Assembly: GCA_023101885.1 (NCBI GenBank)
Contig: JALPQD010000638.1
Span: forward strand, 121,077 to 185,076
Direction: 5' to 3'
Source of the DNA: Typhlomys cinereus
Lineage: Eukaryota > Chordata > Mammalia > Rodentia > Platacanthomyidae
DNA: 64,000 nt
A program made the translations under genes and the position numbers. Under the pieces are notes generated by a model. The model ran no database searches. It was not told the DNA's origin and worked only from the letters and a program-made list of their open reading frames with translations. Below, one piece after another: positions 30,653-43,715 of the stretch; the stretch's first letter is position 1, and each line of letters starts with the position of its first letter.

Positions 30653-32819
30653 GCCTGGTTTTGAGGCCGGGAGCAGTACACAGGTGAAGTCACCGAGACC
30701 CTGCAGGAGTCACTGCGTGCCGGTGGTCATCAATGACACACCGTAGAATGGAAGGTCCAAATGAAGGCGACCAGACTAGAGGGACTTTGCCTTAGTCATG
30801 ACCACCAGTGAGGTTTTTAGGGCAAGTCCTTAGTACTCTTTGAAGCGTCCAGACTCGCCTCGAGGAGCATGGAGAGCCTTGTGAGCAGGAGTGAGATGAT
30901 GAGGCCTGCGTAGTGCCCGCCTCACATGGAAGTGAGAACCGATAGGACTTACGACTTACTAACTACCCACGGCAGGTGAGGGAGGAGGCACGGTGGAGAT
31001 GCTCGAGAGATCCCTAGCCAGCCCACGGGGACTCCGTGAGCCTTGAGAATCAGAAGATAATTATGCAGGGCGGGAGGAAGAGAAATTAAGAGTTCAGTTC
31101 TAGACACAGTGAAAATTGAGACACCTGAGAGCATACATGGCGATGCCCAGCTCCCCACCAGGAGACTGAGCCTGTGCTCCCCACGTTAGAAGGATCCGCT
31201 GTAGTGACTTAACCCTGGGGAGCTGCTCCGTGGCCACTTCTAGAGCCACCGAGCATCCAGAGGGCAGTCCTCACGTGCTACCTGCAGAACAGAAATATCT
31301 TTAGGCTTTCCAGAAAGATTTCATTTCACAGTTTTTCTGAAAGGCTGTAATTAACTGCAGTGAGCAAAGGAACGTGTTTTAAAAATAAAAGTGGGGGAAG
31401 AAGAGGAACCAAGGAGGAAGCCAGTCAGCCTGGTTGGGCTCGTGCATTGGGCAGGTGGGCTCCTGCCATGGGGCGGGGCTGGAATGCTGGGGATGCGCCG
31501 TTCGCTGGCTGGGGGAGCCAGGAGGGAAGCAGCCCCACTGATGTCCTGCTGCAGTGGAACCGGCCCTTCCCCTTCTCAAGATGAGCGTCCATCCCTCAGG
31601 CGGAGGTCCCTGGCCCGGGGAGCCGCACTGGAGCTGACCAAGGGCCGCCAGGGCGCACGTGGCTGGACAGAGCACCGCAGGGCTCCGGCCCTGCTGCCAA
31701 CTCTTTCCTCTCTATATTTCTCTCTTCTCCTCTCCTAGCACATGGTATGCCTTTGAGTCCCCATCCGGTCCGCGTGTTTGCTTAGTTTTATTCGTAAGGT
31801 GGGATGTTTGATTCCCAGAAAAGGGAATCTGAGCCACTAGGAAGATGATCCTTGCGGAACAAGCTTCCAGATGAGCCCAGAGGCGTCAGGCGAGTCGGGA
31901 GTAAGCCATGGAGGCCTGAAAGAAGGGGGAGGCCAGCGGGCTGGTCAGGCGCTGGTTCAGCAGCCACCACGCCCAGTCCGATGGCCTGTCGTCACGGTGA
32001 GGAAGAGGGCCATGTGCCCACTCCCACCTGCTCTCCCCGTCTCTAGCACGTGGTGGTCTGTGGCTGGAAGCGTAGCTGGAAGCGTAGCAGAGCTCATTGG
32101 ACCGTCACTGAAGGAGACGCACCTGCAGGAGGCAGGAGGGGCAGGAGGCCTCGGCAGCGTGTCCACCTGGACTCAGGCCGGCGGTGTGCCAGGGCTCCCC
32201 CTCAGGTGCCGCGTTCAAGGAGGAGCCTGTCCGTGTCCAAGGACACTGTGGCTGTGGCCGCAGGTGGCATGCAGGGCGGCGCAGAGGTGGCCTCGCAGAG
32301 GTGGGCACGGTCAGGTTCTACCTTTCTCACGCGCAGGGAAAACAGCAGTTTACTCACCTTGTGGACAGGTTGCCTGAGGTCTGGTGGGTCCCCAGCTTCT
32401 TCCTGTCTCCTTCTCACTGCAAAATCACAATCTCAGAATTCCCAAGACACCACGGTCCCCGCCCCTCGAGCTGAGCACGCTCAAGGCCACGGTTAGCCGG
32501 CCCCTCCTCCTGAAGCCACCGCCGTGAAGCGCGAACTCACTCACTGGGCTCCACTGGATTCCAAAGAGGTGCATTCTCCAAGGGGTTTATACCTTGGCAG
32601 GGCCTGACTCTGTTGCTTCTTTCCGGATTTTCTACTGGAGAAAATCAAAATGAGATAGTCAGGATTTGGTGAGTTAAGGAATGAATCAGTAAATATGTGA
32701 TCCTCACTCACAGGAAGCCGATACAGATCTGAAAAAGCCTGAGTTATTTCTTCTTGGTTCTCATGTGGTGTGGGATTTTTCCCCAAACAATGTTAAGAAC
32801 TCTCCTGCAGCCACATCTA

Positions 32820-33010
32820 ATCCCTTCCTGTTCGAAGCCACCACTGCTTCCCCTGTGTCTATCTGATCCTCCAGGAACCTAGAATCAGCATTGTTTATGA
32901 GCCTTTGTTATCACCTCCTTCCTGACTATCCATTCCTTGAGGGCAAACCTGCAGTGTATTCATCATACCTCACAGGGCCAGCCACAGGAGCAGCAATAAC
33001 AACGCTGTTG
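32820..33010 (+). repeat. L2-like 3' end fragment
   Basis: 'tccattccttgagggcaaac', then 'cagtgtattcatcatacctc' and 'cagggccagccacaggagc' match in order the L2 3' end pattern (ctccttgagggcagg...gcctggcacatag). Diverged. Confidence 0.45.
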
Positions 33011-33059
33011 CAGTTATAAAACCTTTTGGTGAACACAGTGGCTGGCTGGGCTTCCCACG

Positions 33060-33200
33060 CTCCCTGCAAGTTTGGTAGACATGATAATATTTTCTTTACA
33101 AAAAAGAGAACTGAAGTTCACAGAGATTATTGATTTGATCACAATCAAGCAGTTAGTGAACAAGAGGCACACCTCAAACTGTGATTTTCTGCCAAGAGTC
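33060..33200 (+). repeat. MIR-like SINE fragment
   Basis: 'agacatgataatattttctt', 'gagaactgaagttcacagag' and 'aagcagttagtgaacaagag' run in the order of the MIR core. Confidence 0.5.
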
Positions 33201-33227
33201 TCAAATTCCTTCTGATAATTTTTTAAA

Positions 33228-33350
33228 TGGACAGATGGGTGGGTGGATGGGTGGGTAGGTGGACAGGTAGGTGAGTAGACGGATGGATGGATGGATGGAT
33301 GGATGGATGCATGCATGCATGCATGCATAGATGTTTGTATGGGTGAGTGG
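33228..33350. repeat. (GGTG/GGAT)n and (GCAT)n tetranucleotide repeat
   Basis: GGGTGGGTGGATGGGT passes into seven GGAT units and then five GCAT units. GCATGCATGC is self-complementary. Confidence 0.95.
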
Positions 33351-33555
33351 ATGAGTGAATGATTTGTCCAAGAAAACAGCGTAAAACAGAAATGCCAGGA
33401 TTCTGGAAAGCTAACAAATGTAGAAGCAGCATGCAGTTCACGCAGATTCTGGGCGTCTTGTCACGGTTTCAGATGCCTCCATCTAGGGGAGGGAAAGAGG
33501 CCCCTTCCTTTCTCCTGAGATTGGCGCAGTGACTGATACCACTTATCTCCTGCAG

Positions 33556-33707
33556 ATTTTGACCGTGTCAGGACCACCGGAAGGAGGGACTCGAGTGACC
33601 ATCCACGGTGTGAACTTGGGCCTGGATTTCTCTGAGATTGCCCCCCACGTGCAGGTAGCTGGGGTGCCCTGCACGCCCCTCCCAGCGGAGTACATCGTTG
33701 CTGAGCG
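33556..33707 (+). CDS. PLXNA4: PLXNA4 exon 9 of window: third IPT/TIG domain, part 1
   Basis: The acceptor is CTCCTGCAG; the frame reads [20 protein letters not shown], then [19 protein letters not shown] and ends EYIVAE plus CG. 'P-xGG-T-V-I-G-NLG' is the IPT signature. The last codon is split CG|G (Arg); I recall Gln (CA|G) here in human A4. Length is 152 bases and the donor is GTGAGT at 33708. Confidence 0.94.
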
Positions 33708-36700
33708 GTGAGTCCGCCGGCCTCTGCCGTGGAGCGTCGGGCGGGGATAGCGTCGGGCGGGGCATCCCGGCGGCTTTCTCTGGGGCTTCTCAAGCTTCTC
33801 TCTTCTGTGAAGCCGACCAGGGCCTTTCTGGGGTGCTGCTCCCCACAGAGAGGCTTGTTCCTGTGCTTCCATTTTCCTTACTTCCCTCACACCAGGGCTG
33901 CCTTCCTCCGGTGTGATTGTGGGGAGCCCCTGCGGTCTCTCCGTCATTTTTCCAGCCCCCATTGGAATGCGTCCCACACAGTGGGCTGCAGGCAACCATT
34001 TGTTTGGCGCATGGGGCTCTGACAGCAGCTTAATCCGGGCAGGGCCTCCGCCGGAGCAGATTCATTTATTTCACTAAGGGAAATGTCAGCTGGAAATTAG
34101 AAAATAGGCTTGTAGTGGCGGATGGGTGGACGGCTAGGGAGTGATATGCTGCAGTGTGGGGGGGGGGAGACGGCTAGGGAGTGTCACGTGCTGCAGTGTG
34201 GGGGGGTGGGGACGGCTAGGGAGTGTCACGTGCTGCATGTAGTGGGTAGGGACGGCTAGGGAGTGTCACGTGTGCAGTGTGCAGGGGGTGGGGACGGCTA
34301 GGGAGTGTTACGTGCTGCATGCAGTGGGTGGGGACGGCTAGGGAGTGTCACGTGTGCAGTGCAGTGGGTGGGGACGGCTAGGGAGTGTCACGTGTGCAGT
34401 GCAGTGGGTGGGGACGGCTAGGGAGTGTCGCATGCTGCAGTGTGCAGGGGGTGGGGATGGCTAGGGAGTGTCACGTGTGCAGTGTGGGGGGTGAGGACGG
34501 CTAGGGAGTGTCACGTGTGCAGTGCAGTGGGTGGGGACGGCTAGGGAGTGTCATGTGCTGCATGCAGGGGGTGGGGACGGCTAGGGAGTGTCACATGCTG
34601 CAGTGTGCAGGGGGTGGGGATGGCTAGGGAGTGTCACGTGTGCAGTGTGGGGGGTGAGGACGGCTAGGGAGTGTCACGTGTGCAGTGCAGTGGGTGGGGA
34701 CGGCTAGGGAGTGTCACGTGCTGCATGCAGTGGGTGGGGACGGCTAGGGAGTGTCACGTGTTGCAGTGTGGGGGTGGGGATGGCTAGGGAGTGTCACGTG
34801 CTGCATGCAGGGGGTGGGGACGGCTAGGGAGTGTCACGTGCTGCATGCAGGGGGTGGGGACGGCTAGGGAGTGTCACGTGTGCAGTGTGCAGTGGGTGGG
34901 GACGGCTAGGGAGTGTCACGTGTGCAGTGTGGGGGTGGGGACGGCTAGGGAGTGTCACGTGCTGCATGCAGGGGGTGGGGACGGCTAGGGAGTGTCACGT
35001 GTGCAGTGTGCAGTGGGTGGGGACGGCTAGGGAGTGTCACGTGTGCAGTGTGGGGGTGGGGATGGCTAGGGAGTGTCACGTGTGCAGTGTGCAGTGGGTG
35101 GGGACGGCTAGGGAGTGTCACGTGTGCAGTGTGGGGGTGGGGATGGCTAGGGAGTGTCACGTGTGCAGTGTGCAGTGGGTGGGGACGGCTAGGGAGTGTC
35201 ACGTGTGCAGTGTGCAGTGGGTGGGGACGGCTAGGGAGTGTCACGTGCTGCATGCAGGGGGTGGGGACGGCTAGGGAGTGTCACGTGTGCAGTGTGGGGG
35301 TGGGGATGGCTAGGGAGTGTCACGTGTGCAGTGTGTAGTGGGTGGGGACGGCTAGGGAGTGTCACGTGTGCAGTGTGGGGGTGGGGACGGCTAGGGAGTG
35401 TCACGTGCTGCATGCAGGGGGTGGGGACGGCTAGGGAATGTCACATGTGCAGTGTGGGGGGTGGGGACGGCTAGGGAGTGTCACGTGTGCAGTGTGGGGG
35501 GTGGGGACGGCTAGGGAGTGTCACGTGCTGCATGCAGGGGGTGGGGACGGCTAGGGAGTGTCACATGTGCAGTGCAGTGGGTGGGGACGGCTAGGGAGTG
35601 TCATGTGCTGCATGCAGGGGGTGGGGACGGCTAGGGAGTGTCACGTGTGCAGTGTGGGGGGTGGGGACGGCTAGGGAGTGTCGCGTGCCACGGTGTTTGC
35701 AGGTCCTTCAGCAATGGCAGCTGCAGTCCGGGAGCTGCTGCAGGAGGCTGCAGCGGGCGGAGGGGAGTGAGGGCAGGCGGGCACCAGACCCTTCATGGGC
35801 ATCGGGCGGAGCTCACTTGCCACCACCAAGCATGCAGACCTGTGTGAAGATGCTGCCCAGCGTGGCTCGGCACACGGGCTTCCCGCCCTCGCTCTGTGGT
35901 CTCGGCCCTGGCATCCTTCCCCCAAACCAGGAGCAACCGCACACGGTGGCATCATTTTCCTTTTCATCAGTGTTTACAGTTAACAGACACTTTTCCCTCC
36001 ATTCTCTCCTGTTTAACTGCTCCGGCCTCGACAGGTCAGTTGTGGTAAAATCTGGTAAGAGTAAAATCCAGAAGTGAGGCGTTTCCCACTCACTTGGGGA
36101 GCAAATGCCACTGCAGAGTCCAACTTACGTCTCCTGACTTGGGTATGGCCTGTTTCCCGACCACAGCAGCCACGGGGCAACACTCTAGAGTAAGAGGGGC
36201 TTGAAAATGCTGTGACTAAAGCCTGTGGCTTCAAAACTCAAGAGACCATGATCCCCGCGTGGCTCAGAGAAGGGCAGGAAGAGTGAGTTCCCAGAAGCCG
36301 GGGTGCAGAGATGCTGGCCAGGGCAGAGAGGAGACAGCTGACTTGCTCCCTCTGCTTCTCCACATCTGGGCAAGGGACACATCTCCAGGGGTCGTCTAGG
36401 GGCCTCCAGAAGGGCCACAGCAAGGGGAGGGAGGTGGAGTGAGCATTGTGAGGAAGCCGGAGGAGGAGGCAAATACTTTGGAGCTGTGGGCACCCAGCAT
36501 GCACCAGCCTGTGCCAGGCAATCCGTCGCTCAGACCCCAAATCCACCCAGGCCTCAAGAACATGCCTTGTTCCGACCAGGGAGCTGTGAGCCGAGAAGTT
36601 CAAGCTCGAAGGCAGCTGGAGCTTGAAATCTCACGGAGTTTGGATTCAACTGTTTCGACACTGGCTCCTCTGTGACTAGCCAAGGCCTCGGCCAGCTGCT

Positions 36701-39683
36701 CGCTCTCTGGCTTCTTCCAATGGGCTGCACAAGTAAAGAGCTTGAGTGTAGTTTGTGGAGTCAAGCGTTACTTCCTTCACCCAGGGCCATGGGGAGGAGA
36801 GGGGGCAAAACGGTCCTGGGAATGTGAATTGTCATCACAGGCTGGCGGTGACCCTAGAACACTTGCCCCCATCCTTACCTCAGGCCCAGGGCAGGCACAA
36901 GACAGCAGACATACCCGTGCCTCACTAGATGCCTCCTGGCTTCCAGCCGTGCCAGGCTCATTACCACTCCTGAGGTTCAGAGCTTGTTAACATCATTAAG
37001 CCTCCGTCCTGGGCCGTGAGCGGCAGGCGCCATCGTTACAGATGTCTGCGAGAGATGCATTTGGCTAACTGGGCTCTGTGCAGTCCCAGGCACAGGCAGG
37101 ATTAGTGGGCGCAGCGATGATTCACCATATGCTGTGCTGCCTCTATCGCTCTACAATTAGGTTAATGTTTGTTAAAGGGCCCCACTCAGTCCTGCAATCA
37201 GCACCTCACAGGTCTGCAAGGGCAGGGCGATTCTGCCACAGGACATTTTTTGGACAGCGGGGTGCAAGTCGAGATGATAGCTTAGGACAAGGACTGGGTC
37301 CTGACATGACCTTCTTCCCAGTTCCTCCAGATATGAAGTCAGATGCAGCCAGATGGGTGCAGGATGATGCGTTTCCCCCCAGAGAGCACACCGCTGTCTA
37401 AGCACATCAGGCGCGAGGAGCCGCAGGGCCTACTCGGCCACCGATGAGTGGGTGGCTATGGGAAAGCATTTGCTCCCAGATCACCAAATAGCTCATCTGC
37501 AAAGTAGGAACAGGGAGGGTCATCTCGCGGCGGAGCCCCTGCATCAGCCCCCTGCTCTCAGCAGCTGCGTCTTGGGTTTCAGTCGTGGCCTCTGCTATCT
37601 TGTGCCCCGTTCCTCTGCTCCTCCAGCACCTAGATTCTTCCACGTCTTGTCTCCTGAGCCAAGACGGGCGACAAGCACTCAGGGCTTCTCCCTTCTGCCC
37701 GCAGCACTTGGCTCAGGAGTACCATGAAGAAGATGTGGCTCAGTTCACCCACACTTCCGCTTGACTTCCTGAAGACTCCGCCCACGCCCGCCCTGACCCC
37801 GCCCCCTCCTCACTGCCCTTCTGCCAGGGCACACGGAGCACTTGCAGCTGTCAGCTCAGAACTCGGGCTGGTGTTTCTCGGTCCAGATCTCCTCCCGGGT
37901 GCTCTACACATGAGACGCTGCTTTCTGGAACATGAGCCCTGAACAGGAAACGTCCTGGGACCTAGGAAAGAAAGTTAGTCCCTCTTTGGGACTAACGATA
38001 GAGCTAGACTAGCCCTTCTCCTTTCTGAGACCAGCCCAGTCTTGCCTGTAGACTTCACCTGTCATCCTTCTGCCTTTTCCACACCTCCGTGCTGCAGTGA
38101 TTCTTCCTCCTTTCTTGTAGAGGGTCCTTCCCACAGAGGGTCCTTCCCACAGATGGATGAAGAAAGAGCTGTGCTGACGAGAAGGAAGGCAGCTCATCTG
38201 CTTCCCACACCCCCTGCCCCCTGCCCGAGAGAACTGGTTGAATCTCTGGACTCCTTGAGGAGTCAGAGGGTGGATGTAGTAAAGCTGCGCTCCCCCCCCC
38301 CAAAAAAAACCCCAAGAACTTGGCATCCTGGAAACAGGATGGGAGAGTGGCTGCTCCAAGCATCTTTAATGTTTCTCCATGTGGGTTAAAGCCAGAGTTC
38401 ATGTCAAGCACTTGTGTTACTGCCACACTCACGTGGTGCATAACTAATTGACTTATTTCTAGAGAAAGGAAAGGAGAATATTCCTGCACCAAATGCTTTC
38501 TTCTTGTCTCTAATATGCTAACGGTAATAAGACAGTCGTTGCATGTTAAGTAAATATTCGCCAGGAGTGAAAGTACTTATTTGGGATTAGCTGTGATGAA
38601 GGAGACGGCGACCAGCGGTACGCTGTACGTGGGCGTGCGGCATATTTGTTTAATGCACGTTTCATCACATCGAAATGAAATCTCTGTTTAGTTACCTTCC
38701 TTCCTAGAAGCCGCTCAGATAAGCATCGCTCAGTTAGACACGGATCTTCCTGCTGCGCCAGGATAATACGGGGGTAGGGAGGCCTCTGCTCTTCTGACTA
38801 GTCAAGCCTACGGGACACCCTACCTCTGAAATGGTACTGAGGAGCACTGCTGCTGCTTCCCTTGTTTGCTAAGGTTGAGGGGACCCTCCCCCACCCACTC
38901 CAGCAATTCCAGACAAGGCCTGTCGCTACCCGGTTTTCCCAGCCCCGCCCTGTCTGCCGCAGCCGCCTTCTTTCTTTGGCCGAGGGAACCAGTGTCTAAA
39001 TGTGCTTCTGAGGCCGTCTCAGGAGCTGGTGAAGTCACCAGGGGGTATCGATCTGGACTGCTGAGCGCCGCTCGCCATTGTGAAATGTGCCTTCCAACCA
39101 GGGCTGCGTCCCACCGAGTGCCTCAGCCTTGATTAGGGGGGATCCATGACACGTGGACTAATGAACTCAGCCACTGCCACCCTTGGCCCCCCACAGGCCT
39201 GAGCGCTTCCCATCGCGCTGGGAGGTTTTCAGCTCTCACTGTCTCACCAGACGGTCTAACGCTTCAGACGCTGCGGGAAACAGACGCGGCCGAGCCAGCC
39301 GAGCGAGTAGGCACGTGCCTGGGCTCCCAGGGAGTCCTGCCCGTTGACTTCACATGGCAGGGAGCACCACCTCCCTGCCGCCGTGCTCTCTGTTGGACAC
39401 TAAACTCATTCAACAGATTCTAGAAATGCAAGTCCCGCGCCAGGTGTGCTCAGAAGCGAATGAGGCGATGTGGGCTATCAGAGGCAGCCACAGCTCCATG
39501 TGTGATGGCATCCAACCCCCTGTCGGGTGGGCGAGACAAAAGCCCTGGAGGGCCAGCACACGGGGCCAAGCTGAGTTATGCCCGGCACCCCTGCCCGACT
39601 GTGCCGAGTCAGTCACTGACTGGTGAGCAAGCTAGGAGGGCTGGCAGCCTTGCCGAGCCTCTAACCAATCTCTGTCTCCTCAG
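33708..39683. other. 6-kb intron with the E-box minisatellite
   Basis: Most of its 5' third is the 34120-35699 minisatellite. The part 36.1-39.6 kb is unique intron with no recognised transposon; an A/C run sits at 38290-38312. AT-rich blocks at about 37000-37190 and 38500-38720 look like candidate non-coding conserved sequence. No gene was recognised. Confidence 0.8.
34120..35699. repeat. Minisatellite, about 40-bp unit, about 39 copies, E-box in most units
   Basis: Each unit holds GACGGCTAGGGAGTGTCACG followed by TGCTGCATGCAG or TGTGCAGTG and a G-rich GGGGGTGGGG segment. I count about 30 exact CACGTG palindromes; the rest are CATGTG, CACATG, TACGTG or similar. Unit length varies between 37 and 43 because two 3' variants alternate. 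It lies about 410 bases downstream of exon 9. Confidence 0.96.
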
Positions 39684-39801
39684 GATTGTCTGTGAGATGG
39701 GCCATGCCCTCGTGGGCACCACTTCTGGGCCCGTGCGTCTGTGCATCGGGGAGTGCAAGCCGGAGTTCATGACCAAGTCCCACCAGCAGTATACCTTTGT
39801 G
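39684..39801 (+). CDS. PLXNA4: PLXNA4 exon 10 of window: third IPT/TIG domain, part 2
   Basis: After acceptor TGTCTCCTCAG the frame reads [20 protein letters not shown], then [19 protein letters not shown]. It closes the third IPT domain. [12 protein letters not shown] is characteristic of plexin-A4 as I recall it. The exon is 118 bases (1 + 39 codons), ends in phase 0, donor GTGAGT at 39802. The frame stays open for about 190 codons beyond the donor by chance; the strong donor and the next exon argue against read-through. Confidence 0.94.
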
Positions 39802-40844
39802 GTGAGTTTCAGGCCAGCTGCATGGCCAGCAGGTGGGCATGTCTGTCAAGACGTCTTCCAGGGACACCTCTCCCAGCCAGCAGACCACTTGGTCTCCGTG
39901 TTGGGAAGTCTGTTCTTCTGTGACCCTGTAACTCCAAAATCCCCATGGCTTTGGTCACAGGGTCACAGGGTCCAAGTTTTACATGAGGTAAAAGTTTCAA
40001 GTCTTTCTGAGAAAATAGGTGCTAGACGAGAGAGATTCAGCTGCCCTTTTCCCTGCAATGTGACATTATGGTCTAATTCATATCACAAAAGGACCCATTC
40101 AAGTTGCATTGAGCTGAATGCTTTGCTTTCAGGGTCAGAAGAGACCCTAAGTCTGTGCACTGGGCCAGGAGGGACACAGTGTGTCCGTGTGTCTGTGCAC
40201 GTGGACGCACCTCATGCCTGGAGATGTCTCTCTGCTCAGGTCGCAAGTACCCACAGCCTGAAGCTTCCCATGAGACCACAGCTAAATCCACGCAGGAGCA
40301 ATACCTTGCTTCCAGGCCCGGAGTCTGCCTGGACTCAATTCATCCTGAATCAATACCTTGCTCCTGAGTCCCTGAAGCCCCTTTTCTAACACTTACCTAC
40401 GTCACCACATTGAGTACTTCATTAAAAAGTGTTAACACCAGAAGATGGGGTCAAACCAGCCTTGCTAAAAGTTCTGAAAAATCATTAGGCCACAAAATTC
40501 TCTTCTCTTAAAAAAAATTTACTGCTTATTTCAAGGTTTCCAGACCTGTCTTCTTATCTCGGTCTCCGCTTTCTGTTTTGTACTTTTCCCTCTCAAGCTA
40601 GAGAATACAATGGCCTGTTTGCAGCCAACCAGCCCATCTCCTCCCCTCCCACAGTAGGCAGGCAGCGCAGAGCGGAGAGGCAGTTGAGTGGGCGGGGCCA
40701 GGGTGGTCTGCCCACCTTCCTCACTGGATGAGGGAGCAAGTGGCTCTGGGTGTTCCAGGATGTGGCCTGCCTTAGGCCACAGCTAGGGAGGAGCCAGTAC
40801 AGGCTGGAACCCACTCCTGGGAGGCAAGTCGGTTAAATGCAGCT

Positions 40845-40950
40845 TCCAAGCCAAATGCGGTGGCATAGACCCAGATACCAGAGCGCAACAAGCCGCACAA
40901 AGGGTTTTGAGCTTGCTAAATGCCAAGGTCCTGTCCAAAAAATAACAGCA
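40845..40950 (+). mobile_element. Possible B1-like SINE remnant
   Basis: CCAAATGCGGTGGCATAGAC, 'gggttttgagcttgctaaat', then 'aaggtcctgtccaaaaaata' resemble a heavily decayed B1: head, gag-ttc-gag segment, and a ccctgtctcaaaaa end. The match is weak. Confidence 0.35.
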
Positions 40951-41467
40951 AAACTTCCTACACCACTCTCCGCTAGGCGAAGCCACGCTTTCTGATTTGG
41001 GTCCAATTCTTGGTGTGTTACCTACCGATTAGCCTTAGCTACGGTGGCACCTTATCAAGGATACCAGGCACAGCAGATCAGCGATGGGCCGTCCACCAGG
41101 AAGGGTCAGAGAAGCGCACCGTGCTTCGGGCAGAATGAAGGGGCATGTGCGCGGCCCACTCACCTAGAGTCTGTCAGCCGCCAAACCCCGGACAGGGCAC
41201 TTTACTCAACCCTATCGATTTTGTGCCAAAAAAATCAGGATAGGCTCCAGCTAGAGAAGCATTTCAAATTGTTCTCAATTTGCAAACTAATTGATAGATT
41301 AGTCAGTGTCGCATCAGCCTTCGCCCAGTGTTAGGAGTGTAAGACTCCCCAGGGAGTTAATTAATCCCCCTGAGTGGCCCTCTGCGTTCTCTGGACTGAC
41401 CCTCCAGAGCAAACATCCGCATTTGGAACTGCAGAGGACAAGTACCTCTGCTTCCAGCAGAAGATCA

Positions 41468-41768
41468 CCACCCTCCGCCTCTAGCCCGGCCCGTCGGCAC
41501 CCTCTCTCCGCCTCTAGCCCGGCCCACCGGCACCCCTCTCTCCGCCTCTAGCCCGGCCCACTGGCACCCCTCTCTCCGCCTCTAGCCCGGCCCACTGGCA
41601 CCCCTCTCTCCGCCTCTAGCCCCGCCCCCTCTCTCCGCCTCTAGCCCGGCCCACCGGCACCCCTCTCTCCGCCTCTACCCCGACCCGTCAGCACCCCTCT
41701 CTCCGCCTCTACCCCGGCCCGTCAGCACCCCTCTCTCCGCCTCTAGCCCGGCCCACCAGCACCCCTCT
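41468..41768. repeat. Minisatellite, about 33-bp unit, about 9 copies, acceptor-like
   Basis: Each unit contains CCCTCTCTCCGCCTCTAG, a polypyrimidine run ending in AG, then CCCGGCCCACCGGCA or close variants. Copies differ by a few substitutions and one shortened unit near 41618. The array ends about 55 bases upstream of the true acceptor of exon 11. Confidence 0.95.
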
Positions 41769-41824
41769 CCCTCCACCCCTCACCTGGGGCCTGAGCCACG
41801 AGTGTTCTCTGCTTCCTTCCAAAG

Positions 41825-41961
41825 AACCCGTCTGTGCTGTCCATCAGCCCCGCACGGGGACCAGAGTCAGGAGGGACCATGGTGACCATCACAGGCCATT
41901 ACCTCGGTGCCGGGAGCAGCGTGACCGTGCACCTGGGCAACCAGACCTGCGAGTTCTACGG
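41825..41961 (+). CDS. PLXNA4: PLXNA4 exon 11 of window: fourth IPT/TIG domain, part 1
   Basis: The acceptor is TTCCTTCCAAAG; the frame reads [20 protein letters not shown], then [20 protein letters not shown] and TCEFYG. '[17 protein letters not shown]' is the IPT signature of the fourth repeat; NQT is a sequon. The exon is 137 bases (45 codons + 2) and the donor is GTGAGA at 41962. Confidence 0.94.

Positions 41962-43715
<1,754 letters not shown>

Larger units (their letters stand above)
20312..33555. other. 13.2-kb intron, the longest in the window
   Basis: It contains tandem repeats at 20803-21012, 21612-22015, 23457-23552, 28080-28199 and 33228-33350. It also has a GT microsatellite (29241-29284), MIR/L2 fragments (21330-21480, 29770-29880, 32820-33010, 33060-33200), an L1-like 3' fragment (22800-23240), a B1-like SINE (27765-27912) and a B2/B3-like SINE in reverse (30440-30652). 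The stretches 23.6-27.7 kb and 30.7-32.8 kb show no recognisable element or gene. Confidence 0.8.
39802..41824. other. Intron with B1-like remnant and pyrimidine-rich minisatellite
   Basis: This 2-kb intron has a possible proto-B1 remnant (40845-40950), a TAAT-rich block (41270-41360) and a pyrimidine-rich minisatellite (41468-41768) that ends about 55 bases before exon 11. Confidence 0.8.

Noticed and set aside
39460..40389. 309-codon continuous frame suggesting an intronless gene or retained intron
   Set aside because: Only 39684-39801 is conserved (exon 10). It is bounded by a good acceptor and donor, and the flanking codons show no family similarity.
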